Notes: generated by a model not told the origin, from the sequence alone. A stretch of DNA of 59,142 nucleotides from Pseudomonas putida (GCF_028682475.1 NZ_JANHLE010000035.1:1-59142), one strand, 5' to 3'. Positions 40,571-49,790 are shown, numbered from the stretch's first letter. Translations and numbers: made by a program.

Positions 40571-42012
40571 TGCGTTTGTCCGAACTCAAGGATGCCGGGC
40601 GCCACCCGGACCTGCCCCTGAACATCAGCCTGGCCGACGCCGCTGGCAATGCCGAGCTGCAACTGCTCAGCCTGCTGCGGGTGCTGCCCGGGCAGCGCTA
40701 TGTCGGCGCTGGCGTCTGGCGTGGCAAGCCGGTGCTGGCAAAGTTGCTGGTAGGCGGCAGTGCTTCCCGGCATTTCCAGCGTGAACGTGACGGAGCACGC
40801 TTGCTGGCGGCACAAGACTTGACCACGCCGCTGTTGCTTGCCGATGGCTTGCGCGAAGGTGAGGGTGGCTGGTTGCTGTTCGAGTTTCTCGAAGGCGCGC
40901 AGAGCCTGGCCGATGCCTGGGCAGAGGTCGAAGCCTTGCCGCCGCTGGCCGATGAGCAGCAGACAGTGCTCGGTGAAGCGCTGGCGGCAGTCGGGCAGAT
41001 GCACGCCAAAGGCCTGTGGCAGGAAGACCTGCACCTGGACAACCTGTTGCGCCATGACGGTCAGCTGTACCTGATCGATGGTGCCGGGATCAAGGCTGAA
41101 ACTCCCGGCAAGCCACTGTCGCGTGGGCAAGTGCTGCAGAACCTGGGCGTGCTCTTCGCGCAGCTGCCCAAGCGCCTGGAGCCGTTCATCGAAGAGCTGC
41201 TGGTGCATTACCTGCTGGCCAACGCCGAGCATGCCCTGCCCCTGGAAGCCTTGCAGAAGCAGATCGACAAGGTGCGCAGCTGGCGCCTGAAGGATTACCT
41301 GGAGAAGGCCGGGCGCGAGTGCACGCTGTTCAGCGTCGAGCGCGGTCTGTCCGGTTTGCGTTCGGTCCGCCGCAACGAACTGGCGGCCATGCTGCCGGTG
41401 CTGGAGCAGGCCGATGCACTGATCGACCAGGGCCACCTGTACAAGACCGGTGGTGCTGCCAGTGTCGCGCGCATTGACGTGAACGGCCGGCCGTTGGTCC
41501 TCAAGCGTTACAACATCAAGAGCACCGCACACTGGTTCAAGCGCTTCTGGCGTCCGAGCCGGGCCTGGCACTCGTGGATCGAAGGGCATCGCCTGGAGTT
41601 TCTCGGCATCGCCACGCCACGGCCGCTGGCGGTGCTTGAGCAGCGGGTGATTGGCCTGCGCAGTCGCGCCTACCTGGTGACCGAGTATGCCGACGGGCCG
41701 GACCTGATCGAATGCTTCGCCCCTTACGTCGATAGCGGCGAGGTGCCCGAGGCGCAGCTACAGGCCTTGCACGCGCTGTTGAAGCAACTGATTCATGAGC
41801 GCATCAGCCATGGTGACATGAAGGGCCACAACCTGTTCTGGCAGGACGGCCAGTGGTCGCTGATCGACCTCGACGCCATGTGCCAGCACGCCACTCAGCT
41901 CAGCTTCGCCCCGGCCTTTGCCCGTGACCGGGCGCGGCTGCTGCGTAACTGGCCGAGTGGCAGTGCGCTGCACAAGCGCCTGGATGAGTGTTTGCCAAAG
42001 CTGACTGACTGA
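40570..42012 (+). CDS. Tandem kinase-domain LPS protein
   Basis: A 480-aa protein made of two kinase-fold domains. Domain 1 (about 1-240) has QEDLHLDNLL, with Asp153 kept but the usual His replaced by Gln, and Asp170 (YLIDGAG). Domain 2 (about 275-480) has a canonical loop HGDMKGHNLF (His414, Asp416) and Asp433 (LIDLDAM). I chose the ATG at 40570, which shares its A with the preceding TGA and has AAAGAGG upstream; a TTG one codon earlier is less likely. It corresponds in position to the uncharacterised gene after wapQ in P. aeruginosa. Last gene of the waa operon here. Confidence 0.85.
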   Translation: MRLSELKDAGRHPDLPLNISLADAAGNAELQLLSLLRVLPGQRYVGAGVWRGKPVLAKLLVGGSASRHFQRERDGARLLAAQDLTTPLLLADGLREGEGGWLLFEFLEGAQSLADAWAEVEALPPLADEQQTVLGEALAAVGQMHAKGLWQEDLHLDNLLRHDGQLYLIDGAGIKAETPGKPLSRGQVLQNLGVLFAQLPKRLEPFIEELLVHYLLANAEHALPLEALQKQIDKVRSWRLKDYLEKAGRECTLFSVERGLSGLRSVRRNELAAMLPVLEQADALIDQGHLYKTGGAASVARIDVNGRPLVLKRYNIKSTAHWFKRFWRPSRAWHSWIEGHRLEFLGIATPRPLAVLEQRVIGLRSRAYLVTEYADGPDLIECFAPYVDSGEVPEAQLQALHALLKQLIHERISHGDMKGHNLFWQDGQWSLIDLDAMCQHATQLSFAPAFARDRARLLRNWPSGSALHKRLDECLPKLTD

Positions 42013-42018
42013 CCGGAC

Positions 42019-42090
42019 GGTGGGAGCGGGCTTGCCCCGCGATTGCGGTCTGTCAGTCACATCGCATCGCGGGGCAAGCCCGCTCCCACC
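42019..42090. repeat. REPIN, 72 nt, conserved 22-nt core (copy 3), partly coding
   Basis: Arms at 42019-42043 and 42066-42090 with a 22-nt core (begins TGCGGTCTGTCAG). It starts 6 nt after the stop of the tandem-kinase gene. Its right arm is read through as the last codons of the convergent gene ending at 42057. Confidence 0.93.
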
Positions 42091-44843
42091 AGCCAGTCGC
42101 TGCTGCGACCGGCCTGGCGAACCCTGATGCGCCAATTGCCCAGATGCCAGCGCAGCACCGCCCAGGCAACAACAGTGGCGCGCTGAGCGTCGGGAATAAT
42201 CAGGTGGTAGTGGTTCTCCAGCAGGTGTCGACGTAGCGGTAGCTGTCTGGCACCGGCCTGCAGATACAGCTGGCCATCGTCCTCGTACACCCCGTGGCCG
42301 CCATCGACAGGTTGCCCGGCCAGCGGGTCTGACAGGCGACAGTCAGCGAGCAAGCGTTCCAGGTCGGGCAGTCCTTCATGCCAGATCACCGGCGAATCGA
42401 TGAACCAGTCACCGTTTTCGCGACGTTTGAGCGGGAGTTGAATGTAGGCGTCCGGTTCTTCGGGATCAATCGCTTGCCAACGCTGGCCATCGAAGCTGAC
42501 CTTGTAATAGTGCCCATGGTTATCTTTCACGTAATACTGGGAGAGCCCTTCCAGCGCAGAAGTATGCTCGTATACCCCTTCGCCGTAGATGCTATCGATA
42601 CGGTAGCGCAGCGTGCTGGTTTCGGGGTTGACCTGAAAGCGGCCTGGCACCGGCAGCGGTGGCCGCTTGGGGATACCGCGGATGGCGCGGCGCATGAAGC
42701 CTGTGCCTACGTAGCTGGTCGCCGCGTCGTTGGCGTGACTAAGGGCGTTGTAAAGGTGCCTGAGAACGCCTTCGCGGTCCTCTTGTTTGTAGGCTTCAAG
42801 TCCATCCCACACCTCAAGGGCCAGGCGGCCAATGGACAGTGCCACCATGGCGCGATTGGGGAGTACCAGGCTGATCAGGTCGACGACCAGCCAGGCGGCA
42901 TCGATGACCGACTGCAGGTTGACCTCGGCGGTCGTCCGACTGCTCGCGCTGACTGCAGCGAGCAAGCCGCGTACTTCCGCCATGTAGTAAGCGAAGAACA
43001 GATCGCCGGAGATCGCGGGTTTGCTGAAATGAGGGCCCAGTCGACCTTTGGTCAACAGTCGCTCAATACTGGCCGGATCGAGTTGCGACAGACGGTGCGT
43101 GATGTACTGGCGCAGGGGCGGGCTGGCACGTAGCGCGCGTAACAGTTCACGGACGCTGCTGTATTCGCGCCAGGATCGCCTGTCCGGTGCGTCAGGGGTG
43201 TACAGGACAAATGAAGGAATGCTCTGCTCCTGAGCGTTGAGCAACAGTACGCCTTGCAGGGTGTGTCCCTTGATCAGCAATTGCCGAACCTCAATCGAGT
43301 GGCCCTCTACCTGGGGACGGTTGCCATTGTCAGGGGCGTCCAGTACGGCTGTTACCCAACGGTATCCGCGCTCCCGCCGATCCTCGGTGAAATGCCCGGC
43401 ATAGCGGGCTTTGGCGGCTTCGGCGCGCATCCGCGCACGGCTGATCCGGGCGTGTGCCTGCGTGCGCCAACGCCCTGCGCGGGAATCGATCAATTGGGTA
43501 TAGAGGAACTCGGCATAGCGTCCGCCGACGTTAAGATCGCGGACGAGCGCCTTCACATAGGCGGGTGAGAGTGCGGTGGGAAGCGCCTCGCCTTGCGCAT
43601 GAGAAATCCTCGCCGTCAGCCAGTAGTCGAAATCGAACCAGGGCAGATTGTTCAAGGCCAGCAGGTCTAACGGGAAGGTCTGGGTGATCATCTCCACGAG
43701 TTCGTCGCCGACGCGGACCATGCCTTGCCAGGTGACATGACTCGATGGGTTCAGCGGATTCAGGTGCGGCCCGGTCTGGCGTGCGCGGGTGATGCTGACC
43801 CTGACCTGTTCAGGTGCAAGGGTTACCCCCAGATCGTGGCGAATGCGTGCCTGCAGGCGCGTGCGGGTCCATGCCAGCAAGCTGTGTTGCTGTTGAAACC
43901 GGGTGAAGTCGAGGATGCCGGGCGCGGCCGCTTGTTCCGTGACCAGCACCAGCTCTTGCAGGGTTTGCATGATGTGACTCAGGCCTTGGGCGGAGGTCTG
44001 GCGCAGCCATGAAGGTAAGTGTTTCTCCAGCAGCAAGGAGTAGCGGGTCTTCAGGGCACCTTGAGCGCCACAGTCGTCCTTCAGGCTCATTGCCTTGTCG
44101 AGCCGGGCCCGCAGTTCGCCCTGTTGTGCTTGCAGCCAGGCGTTGTTCAGGCGCTGACGCTGGGTGCCGAGCAGGCGTTCGATCTGTTCTTCAAGCAGGT
44201 CATAGGCGTACCAGTCATAGCGCAGCCGTTCGGCATGACGCGCGCGTTCGGCATCCTCTTGAGGGTCGAAGAGATGCAGCAGGGGCTTGCTTTGCTGTGG
44301 GTCGTCGAGGCGCTCGCACAGTTCGGCGTGCAGCTCGGCAAGCGAGGCATAGGCTTCGATGCCATGGGACAAACTGCAAAGCAACGCCCGGCCGCGGGTC
44401 TGTTCCGGTTCTAGCAGCGTGCCTTCCGGAGCGCCTGCAATGACGACCAGGGTGCCATGCAGGTAGCTGCGCCAGTTCGGGCGGCTGCTCTCCAGCAGTG
44501 GCCGAAAAACTTGTGGGCGTTGCTGCGGTGGCAGATGCCGACGCTGCCAGGATTGAGGAAGCTCCAGGCAGGTACGTATCTGCCAGGCGTGCTCGGCGTC
44601 GAGGGTCTGGTCGGCGACGCGCAGGTCGATTTCAGCGCGCAGCTGATTGCGCCGCAGTGTGATCAGTTGCTGCTTGCGCGTGACACCGTCAATGACTGCG
44701 GCGGACCAGAAACCCGCCAATGCACCCTGCAGATGCTGGTGTTCGCCATGAGTGCCATTGAGGGGCGTTTCAGGTGATGGAAGGTCTTTGAGCAGCTCGG
44801 CGATCTGTTGATCGACGGCTTCGATGCGTTCAAGAGGGGTCAT
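42057..44843 (-). CDS. Large DUF6543 (dermonecrotic-toxin N-terminal-like) protein
   Basis: A 928-aa protein with no signal peptide. A region at about 370-450 (TFPLDLLALNNLPWFDFDYWL, then LSPAYVKALVRDLNVGGRY) resembles the DUF6543 domain found in many large Pseudomonas proteins related to dermonecrotic and Mcf-type toxins. A hydrophobic helical stretch (about 644-680) could insert in a membrane. A Trp/Tyr-rich beta region (about 768-815) follows. No LRR, ubiquitin-ligase or known catalytic motif is seen. The last ten residues (VGAGLPRDAM) are encoded by a REP repeat. I chose the ATG at 44843; upstream in-frame starts exist but lack support. Whether it is a secreted effector is unknown. Confidence 0.75.
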   Translation of the reverse strand: MTPLERIEAVDQQIAELLKDLPSPETPLNGTHGEHQHLQGALAGFWSAAVIDGVTRKQQLITLRRNQLRAEIDLRVADQTLDAEHAWQIRTCLELPQSWQRRHLPPQQRPQVFRPLLESSRPNWRSYLHGTLVVIAGAPEGTLLEPEQTRGRALLCSLSHGIEAYASLAELHAELCERLDDPQQSKPLLHLFDPQEDAERARHAERLRYDWYAYDLLEEQIERLLGTQRQRLNNAWLQAQQGELRARLDKAMSLKDDCGAQGALKTRYSLLLEKHLPSWLRQTSAQGLSHIMQTLQELVLVTEQAAAPGILDFTRFQQQHSLLAWTRTRLQARIRHDLGVTLAPEQVRVSITRARQTGPHLNPLNPSSHVTWQGMVRVGDELVEMITQTFPLDLLALNNLPWFDFDYWLTARISHAQGEALPTALSPAYVKALVRDLNVGGRYAEFLYTQLIDSRAGRWRTQAHARISRARMRAEAAKARYAGHFTEDRRERGYRWVTAVLDAPDNGNRPQVEGHSIEVRQLLIKGHTLQGVLLLNAQEQSIPSFVLYTPDAPDRRSWREYSSVRELLRALRASPPLRQYITHRLSQLDPASIERLLTKGRLGPHFSKPAISGDLFFAYYMAEVRGLLAAVSASSRTTAEVNLQSVIDAAWLVVDLISLVLPNRAMVALSIGRLALEVWDGLEAYKQEDREGVLRHLYNALSHANDAATSYVGTGFMRRAIRGIPKRPPLPVPGRFQVNPETSTLRYRIDSIYGEGVYEHTSALEGLSQYYVKDNHGHYYKVSFDGQRWQAIDPEEPDAYIQLPLKRRENGDWFIDSPVIWHEGLPDLERLLADCRLSDPLAGQPVDGGHGVYEDDGQLYLQAGARQLPLRRHLLENHYHLIIPDAQRATVVAWAVLRWHLGNWRIRVRQAGRSSDWLVGAGLPRDAM

Positions 44844-44911
44844 GGTCCAGCGCCTGTTGAAAAGGAGCTGGCCATGCTGGGACCGCGCTGTCGGGCGCAG
44901 TCGGTACATTG

Positions 44912-45103
44912 TTATGACATTGTTGCTCGAGGTCGCAAGAACCCGCGCAGGCCCAACAGGGCGGGAATACCCAGCCCCAACCAGGCCAACGCATCCCACC
45001 AGCCATCGCCGAGCAGCGCGGCGAACAGTCCGGCTGCCCCTGCCAGGCCAATGACCAGCGGCCAGGTAAAGACCTTGGCAGTTGATTGCGAACGGTGGCT
45101 CAT
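44912..45103 (-). CDS. 63-aa two-helix membrane protein
   Basis: A small protein with two hydrophobic helices (about residues 12-30, FTWPLVIGLAGAAGLFAALL, and 34-52, WDALAWLGLGIPALLGL) and a basic tail. A near-ideal ribosome binding site (AGGAGGTGACGGC) precedes the ATG at 45103. Its start overlaps the stop of the PepSY gene by 4 nt (ATGA). The coupling suggests it assists the PepSY membrane protein in iron uptake. Similar small proteins next to PepSY genes are common but unnamed. Confidence 0.82.
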   Translation of the reverse strand: MSHRSQSTAKVFTWPLVIGLAGAAGLFAALLGDGWWDALAWLGLGIPALLGLRGFLRPRATMS

Positions 45104-46218
45104 GCCGTCACCTCCTGCACCCGCGGGCGCCGTTGCTTGCCCCACCACAGGTACAGTCCGCTGCCCAGCACGATAATGGTCAGCCCATCGAGCAGCGCCC
45201 AGAGGATCTGCATCGGCCGACCGCCGTAGTCACCAAAGTGCAGTGGCTGTGACAGCCCCATCGCGTCCATGTACCAGGGCCGGTCGCCAACAGCGGTCAC
45301 CGCCAGGGTCGTGGCATCGATCAGCACCGGTGTCAGCAGGTGCGCTGTCAGGTGCGTGCTGCCTTTCATGAACACCGCGTAATGATGTTCGCTGGAGAAG
45401 CGGGTGCCCGGAAACGCGATAAAGTCCGGGACCATCCCCGGCGCGGCCTCGGCGGCGATGTACAGCACCCGGCTGACCGGCGCCAGTTCGGCTAATGGCG
45501 GGGCATCACGGTAAGGCGCCACCATCGCGTTCAAACTGTCGTTGCGCCACGCCGCGATGACCAGGTCCGACAGGGCGCTGATCACCCCGGTGACGCCCAC
45601 CACCAGGGCCCAGGTCAGGGTGACGATGCCGATCAGGTTGTGCAGGTCGAGCCAGCGCAGGCGCGACGACTTTTCATGACGCACGGTGGCGAACTTCAGG
45701 CGGCGCATGAACGGTGCGTAGAGCACCGTGCCGGAGATGATCGCGACGACGAACAACAAGCCCATGAATGCCAGCAACAGTTTGCCGGGCAGGCCGGCAA
45801 ACATGTCTACATGCAGACGTAGCATGGTCATCATGAAACCGCCGTTCGCCGAAGGCATTTCCACCGCTTCACCGGTTCGGGCATCGAGCATGAAGGTATG
45901 CGACGAGTTCGGCTCGGTACCGGCAGTGGCCGCCATGATCGCGATCACGCCATTGCTGTCGTCTTCATCCCAGCCGAAGTACTGCATGACCTCACCCGGG
46001 CGATGTGCCTGGGCTTTGAGTACCAGCTGCTGCAGGTCCAGTTTCGGCGTGTCTGCCGGCATCTCTCTCAACTCGGGTGCATCGCCCAGCAAGTGGTCGA
46101 TCTCGTGGTGAAAGATCAGCGGCAAACCGGTCACTGCCAGCATCAGCAGGAACAGGGTGCAGATCAGGCTGGTCCAGGTGTGGACGAAGGACCAGCGGCG
46201 TATGGTCGAACTTTTCAT
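45100..46218 (-). CDS. PepSY-associated membrane protein (siderophore-reductase type)
   Basis: A 372-aa inner-membrane protein with four long TM segments: near residues 10-35 (SLICTLFLLMLAVTGLPLIF), 145-170, 195-220 and 340-362. A periplasmic PepSY-type region lies between the first two. Histidines near helix ends (FHHEIDHL, HTWTSL, HVDMF) could bind haem, as in FoxB/FiuB-type ferri-siderophore reductases. It begins 8 nt after the receptor gene, which argues for a role in releasing iron from the same siderophore. Confidence 0.88.
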   Translation of the reverse strand: MKSSTIRRWSFVHTWTSLICTLFLLMLAVTGLPLIFHHEIDHLLGDAPELREMPADTPKLDLQQLVLKAQAHRPGEVMQYFGWDEDDSNGVIAIMAATAGTEPNSSHTFMLDARTGEAVEMPSANGGFMMTMLRLHVDMFAGLPGKLLLAFMGLLFVVAIISGTVLYAPFMRRLKFATVRHEKSSRLRWLDLHNLIGIVTLTWALVVGVTGVISALSDLVIAAWRNDSLNAMVAPYRDAPPLAELAPVSRVLYIAAEAAPGMVPDFIAFPGTRFSSEHHYAVFMKGSTHLTAHLLTPVLIDATTLAVTAVGDRPWYMDAMGLSQPLHFGDYGGRPMQILWALLDGLTIIVLGSGLYLWWGKQRRPRVQEVTA

Positions 46219-46226
46219 TAACGCCC

Positions 46227-48650
46227 TTAGAACTTGTAATTCACACTGGCAACCACGTTGCGCTCGTCACCGTAGTAGCACCAGTAGCCGTCGCAGTTGG
46301 CCAGGTAATCCTTGTCGAACAGGTTCTTGGCTTCGACCGCTACGGTCATGCCTTTGAGGGTGCTGATCTTGCGGCCCAGGTCGTAATGCACCGAAGCATC
46401 GTAGACGGTGTAGGAGCCGACATGGGCCAGATCGGTGTTGGCGGTGTTGCCATAGTTGTCGCCGACATAGCGTACGCCACCGCCGATACCAAAGCCGTCG
46501 AGCACGCCGTTGTACCAGGTGTAGTCAGCCCACAGGGTGGCCTGGTTGCGCGGGATCAGCGCCATGCGATTGCCTTGCTCGTTGGCCGCACCCTTGAGGA
46601 TTTCGGTGTCGGTGTAGCTGTAGGAACCGATCAGTTTGAGGTTGTCGGTTACCTGGGTGGTCGCCTCCAGTTCCAGACCGCGGACCTGCAGTTCGCCGAC
46701 CTGGCGGGTCAGGTTACCTTCGGCCACTTTGACATTCTCCTGGCGCAGGTCGTAGACCGCGGCGGTGTACAGGTTTTTGCTGCCCACCGGCTGATATTTC
46801 ACACCGACTTCATACTGGCGCCCTTCGGTCGGCTTGAACGACTGGCTGGCCGAGACCGCAGCACCGGTGGTCGGCTGGAACGACTCGGTGTAGGAAATGT
46901 ACGGGGTCACGCCGTTGTCGAAGACATAGCTCAGGCCGACGTTGCCGGTGAAGGCCGTGTCGCGTTCGGTGCTGGTGGCGTCGCCGAGGTTGTGGAAGGT
47001 GGTACCGGTGTGCACCCAGTCTTCACGACCACCCAGGGTCAGGCGCCAGTTGTCCAGGGCGATCTGGTCCTGGACATAGAAGCCGGTCTGGCGGGTCTTC
47101 TGGTTGTAGTCGTACATGGTGAAGTACTGCACCTTGGAGAAGTCCTGGCCGTACGGTGGGTTGATCACGTTGCCGGGTGGCACGCTGGGGCTCAGACCGT
47201 AGTCCCAGCGGTAGTTGGTATTCGAGCGCTGGTGATCGAGACCGATCAGCAGGGTGTGGCCAAACGCACCGGTCTGGAAGTCGGCCTGGAAGTTGTTATC
47301 CACGGCGAACTGGCTGATGTCTTCGTTGACGATGCCGGTTTCCCGCGGAACCGTGCCGTCTGCTTCGACGAAGCCGTTGTTCATGGTTGCGACGTTGATG
47401 CCCTGGAACGACAGATCGCTCTTGGTGTAGCGCAGGTTCTGACGGAACTGCCAGACATCGTTCAAGCGATGCTCGAATGCGTAACCGAGCGCGTAGTAGG
47501 TGCGGTCGTAGAATTCCCAGTCCGGATCGCCAAGGTTCTTGTGGTGAGAGATATCGCCGGCTGGCGAGTCCAGCTTGGTGCCTTGTATCGGCAGGAACTG
47601 CCCGGAGATGCCGGTATCGTCGCGGGTGTACTGGGTGATGAAAGTCAGGCTGGTGTCTTCATCCATGTTCCAGGTCAGGCTGGGGGCAATGTTGTAGCGC
47701 TTGTCCGGAACGTGGTCGGTTGGCGAGCTGCTGTCGCGCACCACACCGCTGACGCGGTAGAGGAACTGGCCCTGGTCATCGATCTGGCCGGTGCTGTCGA
47801 AGTTGATCTGGCGGTGGTTGTTGCTGCCGACCTGGGTTTCGAGCTGGTGCGCGCTTTCAGCTTGCGGGCGACGGCTGACCATGTCGAGCATGCCGCCTGG
47901 CGGGGTCTGGCCGTAGACGGACGAGGCCGGGCCACGCAGCACGGCGATACGCTCAAGGTTCCACGGTTCGACCTTGGGGTTGGCGAACGAGCCTTTTGGC
48001 AGCGGCAAGCCATCGAGGAACTGGGTCGGATCGAAGCCGCGGACCCGCAGCCAGTCGGCGCGCGGGTCGGAGGCGTAGCCGCTGCTTTGTACGCCTGCGG
48101 TGTAGCGCAGGGCGTCGTTGAGGTTGAGGACCTGGCGATCATCCAGTTGTTCGCGGGTGATAACCGACATCGAACGCGGGATTTCGACGATCGGGGTGTC
48201 GGTCTTGGTGCCCGCAGCGGTGCGGGTGGCCGTGAAACCGGTGGCCGGGCCCCAGGCGCTTTCATAATCGCCGGTGGCGTTGATACTGGTTTCCGGCAGC
48301 GCCATGGCGCCTTCGGGAGTCGCTACCAGGCTGTAGGTGCCCGCGCTGCTTTGCTGCAGTTGCAAACCGGTGCCCCGCAAGGCCGCCTGCAACGCGCCGA
48401 CGCCGCTGTACTCGCCGCTGACCGGTGCCGACGTGCGGCCGCTGGCCAGGCTCGGGTCCAGGGTCAGGGCGATACCGGCCTGGCTGGCGATCTGGTTCAG
48501 GGCGCTCGACAGCGGTGCGGCAGGCAGGTTGTAACTGTGCAGGCCGGATTGCTCGGCGGCAACCAGCGAGCTGCTCACCACGGGGGCGGACAGGGCAATG
48601 GCGATGGCCAGCAAGCTGGGGCGCAGGAAGGTTTGAACAACGCGGGACAT
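46227..48650 (-). CDS. TonB-dependent ferrisiderophore receptor with signalling (STN) domain
   Basis: An 807-aa outer-membrane receptor. A signal peptide ends near residue 32. The secretin/TonB short N-terminal (STN) domain is at about 37-110 and marks it as a transducer that talks to FecR. The plug spans about 150-270 (EIPRSMSVITREQLDD, then LRGPASSVYGQTPPGGMLD). The remainder is a 22-strand barrel ending in the terminal Phe (VNYKF). Sequence style is ferrichrome/FhuA-like (FiuA family), but the ligand is an inference. GAGGAG lies 7 nt before the ATG at 48650. Confidence 0.93.
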   Translation of the reverse strand: MSRVVQTFLRPSLLAIAIALSAPVVSSSLVAAEQSGLHSYNLPAAPLSSALNQIASQAGIALTLDPSLASGRTSAPVSGEYSGVGALQAALRGTGLQLQQSSAGTYSLVATPEGAMALPETSINATGDYESAWGPATGFTATRTAAGTKTDTPIVEIPRSMSVITREQLDDRQVLNLNDALRYTAGVQSSGYASDPRADWLRVRGFDPTQFLDGLPLPKGSFANPKVEPWNLERIAVLRGPASSVYGQTPPGGMLDMVSRRPQAESAHQLETQVGSNNHRQINFDSTGQIDDQGQFLYRVSGVVRDSSSPTDHVPDKRYNIAPSLTWNMDEDTSLTFITQYTRDDTGISGQFLPIQGTKLDSPAGDISHHKNLGDPDWEFYDRTYYALGYAFEHRLNDVWQFRQNLRYTKSDLSFQGINVATMNNGFVEADGTVPRETGIVNEDISQFAVDNNFQADFQTGAFGHTLLIGLDHQRSNTNYRWDYGLSPSVPPGNVINPPYGQDFSKVQYFTMYDYNQKTRQTGFYVQDQIALDNWRLTLGGREDWVHTGTTFHNLGDATSTERDTAFTGNVGLSYVFDNGVTPYISYTESFQPTTGAAVSASQSFKPTEGRQYEVGVKYQPVGSKNLYTAAVYDLRQENVKVAEGNLTRQVGELQVRGLELEATTQVTDNLKLIGSYSYTDTEILKGAANEQGNRMALIPRNQATLWADYTWYNGVLDGFGIGGGVRYVGDNYGNTANTDLAHVGSYTVYDASVHYDLGRKISTLKGMTVAVEAKNLFDKDYLANCDGYWCYYGDERNVVASVNYKF

Positions 48651-48721
48651 GCAGCAACTCCTCGACGAATAAGTGCTAACTAGCTTCCTTGCCGAGTGAG
48701 AGAGAAAAAGTGATAGGGGTT

Positions 48722-48737
48722 AGTGAAAATAATTTAG
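48722..48737. promoter_or_regulatory. Possible Fur box upstream of the receptor gene
   Basis: AGTGAAAATAATTTAG agrees with the Fur-box form AATGAGAATNATTNTC at 11 of the first 13 informative positions. It lies 72-87 nt upstream of the receptor ATG. Confidence 0.4.
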
Positions 48738-48771
48738 ATTTTGATTGCGGCTGGGATTGCAGGCGAAAATC

Positions 48772-48826
48772 ATCGCGGGGCAAGCCCGCTCCCACCGGGT
48801 CAGTGGGAGCGGGCTTGCCCCGCGAT
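48772..48826. repeat. REP inverted pair (short loop)
   Basis: Perfect 24-nt arms (48772-48795, 48803-48826) with a 7-nt loop. It sits 7 nt beyond the fecR stop codon, between fecR and the receptor gene. Confidence 0.93.
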
Positions 48827-48833
48827 CAGGTTG

Positions 48834-49790
48834 CTAAGGTCGCGCCACCACCGTCACCCACCACGGGGTGTGCTGCTCGATCTTCACCGGCAAGGTCGGC
48901 AGCAACGAGGTCAGGGCCAGGTTGGTGTCGTTCAGCGGGAAGCTGCCGGTAATGCGCAGGTTGGCCACCTCCGGTGCAACGCCTAGATAGCCGCTGCGAT
49001 AACGGCCAAGCTCGTCGATCAACTCGCTCAGTGGTACGTTGTCGACCACCAGCATGCCGCGGGTCCAGGCGTCGGCGCCGACATTCAGCCCGGCAATCTG
49101 GCCGAGCCGGTCATGGCTCATCAGCACCTGCTGGCCTTCATGCAGAATCTGTTCGTCGCCACTGTCCTGCGGCCTGGCCGCCACGGCCGACTGCAACACG
49201 CTCAGGCGGGTACCCTGATCTTCCACTTTGACCAGGAAGCGCGTACCCAGCGCACGCATGCGTCCGTCTTCGGTCGCGACGACAAAGGGACGATCATCCT
49301 TGTGTCCGGTCTCGATGGAGACTTCACCCTCATGCAGGACAATCAGGCGCTCCTTTTCATCGAAGCGGATGTCTACCGCCGAATGGGTATTAAGGCTGAT
49401 CAGGGTGCCGTCGGTCAGGCGCAGGCTGCGTTGCTCGCCGGTGCCGGTGCGCTGATCGGCGAGCCAGTAACCGGCTGACTGATAGGCGCTGACCCAGCTC
49501 AGCAAGCCAACCACCAGCACCAGACTGGCGACGCCACTGCCAATCTTGCGTACCCGCTGACGCAGGCTGGCGCGCGATTGCAACAAGGCCTGGCGCGCCG
49601 GCCCGGCGGCGGCACTGAAACGCTGATCGAGCATGCCCAGTTGCATCCAGGCGCGGGCGTGTTCTTCATTGGCAGCATGCCAGCGGGCGAATTCGGCGCG
49701 CTCGTCGGCACTGCCGCTGCCTGAGTCCAGGCACAGCTGCCAGGCGATGGCGGCGTCAAGCACACGGGTGCTGACCGGTTTGTTGTTCAT
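48834..49790 (-). CDS. FecR-type anti-sigma regulator
   Basis: A 318-aa inner-membrane sigma regulator. The cytoplasmic N-terminal domain (DAAIAWQLCLDSGSGSADERAEFARWH) binds the sigma factor. One TM helix is at about residues 85-105 (VASLVLVVGLLSWVSAY). The periplasmic FecR domain (about 125-315) receives the signal from the receptor STN domain. The ATG at 49790 overlaps the sigma gene by 4 nt and gives the usual N-terminus. Confidence 0.93.
   Translation of the reverse strand: MNNKPVSTRVLDAAIAWQLCLDSGSGSADERAEFARWHAANEEHARAWMQLGMLDQRFSAAAGPARQALLQSRASLRQRVRKIGSGVASLVLVVGLLSWVSAYQSAGYWLADQRTGTGEQRSLRLTDGTLISLNTHSAVDIRFDEKERLIVLHEGEVSIETGHKDDRPFVVATEDGRMRALGTRFLVKVEDQGTRLSVLQSAVAARPQDSGDEQILHEGQQVLMSHDRLGQIAGLNVGADAWTRGMLVVDNVPLSELIDELGRYRSGYLGVAPEVANLRITGSFPLNDTNLALTSLLPTLPVKIEQHTPWWVTVVARP

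Noticed and set aside
48664..48688. GGAA-N17-CGTC resembling an iron-starvation ECF sigma promoter before the TonB receptor
   Set aside because: The CGTC is only 13 nt from the start codon and abuts the ribosome binding site, leaving no room for a leader. The true promoter is probably further upstream.
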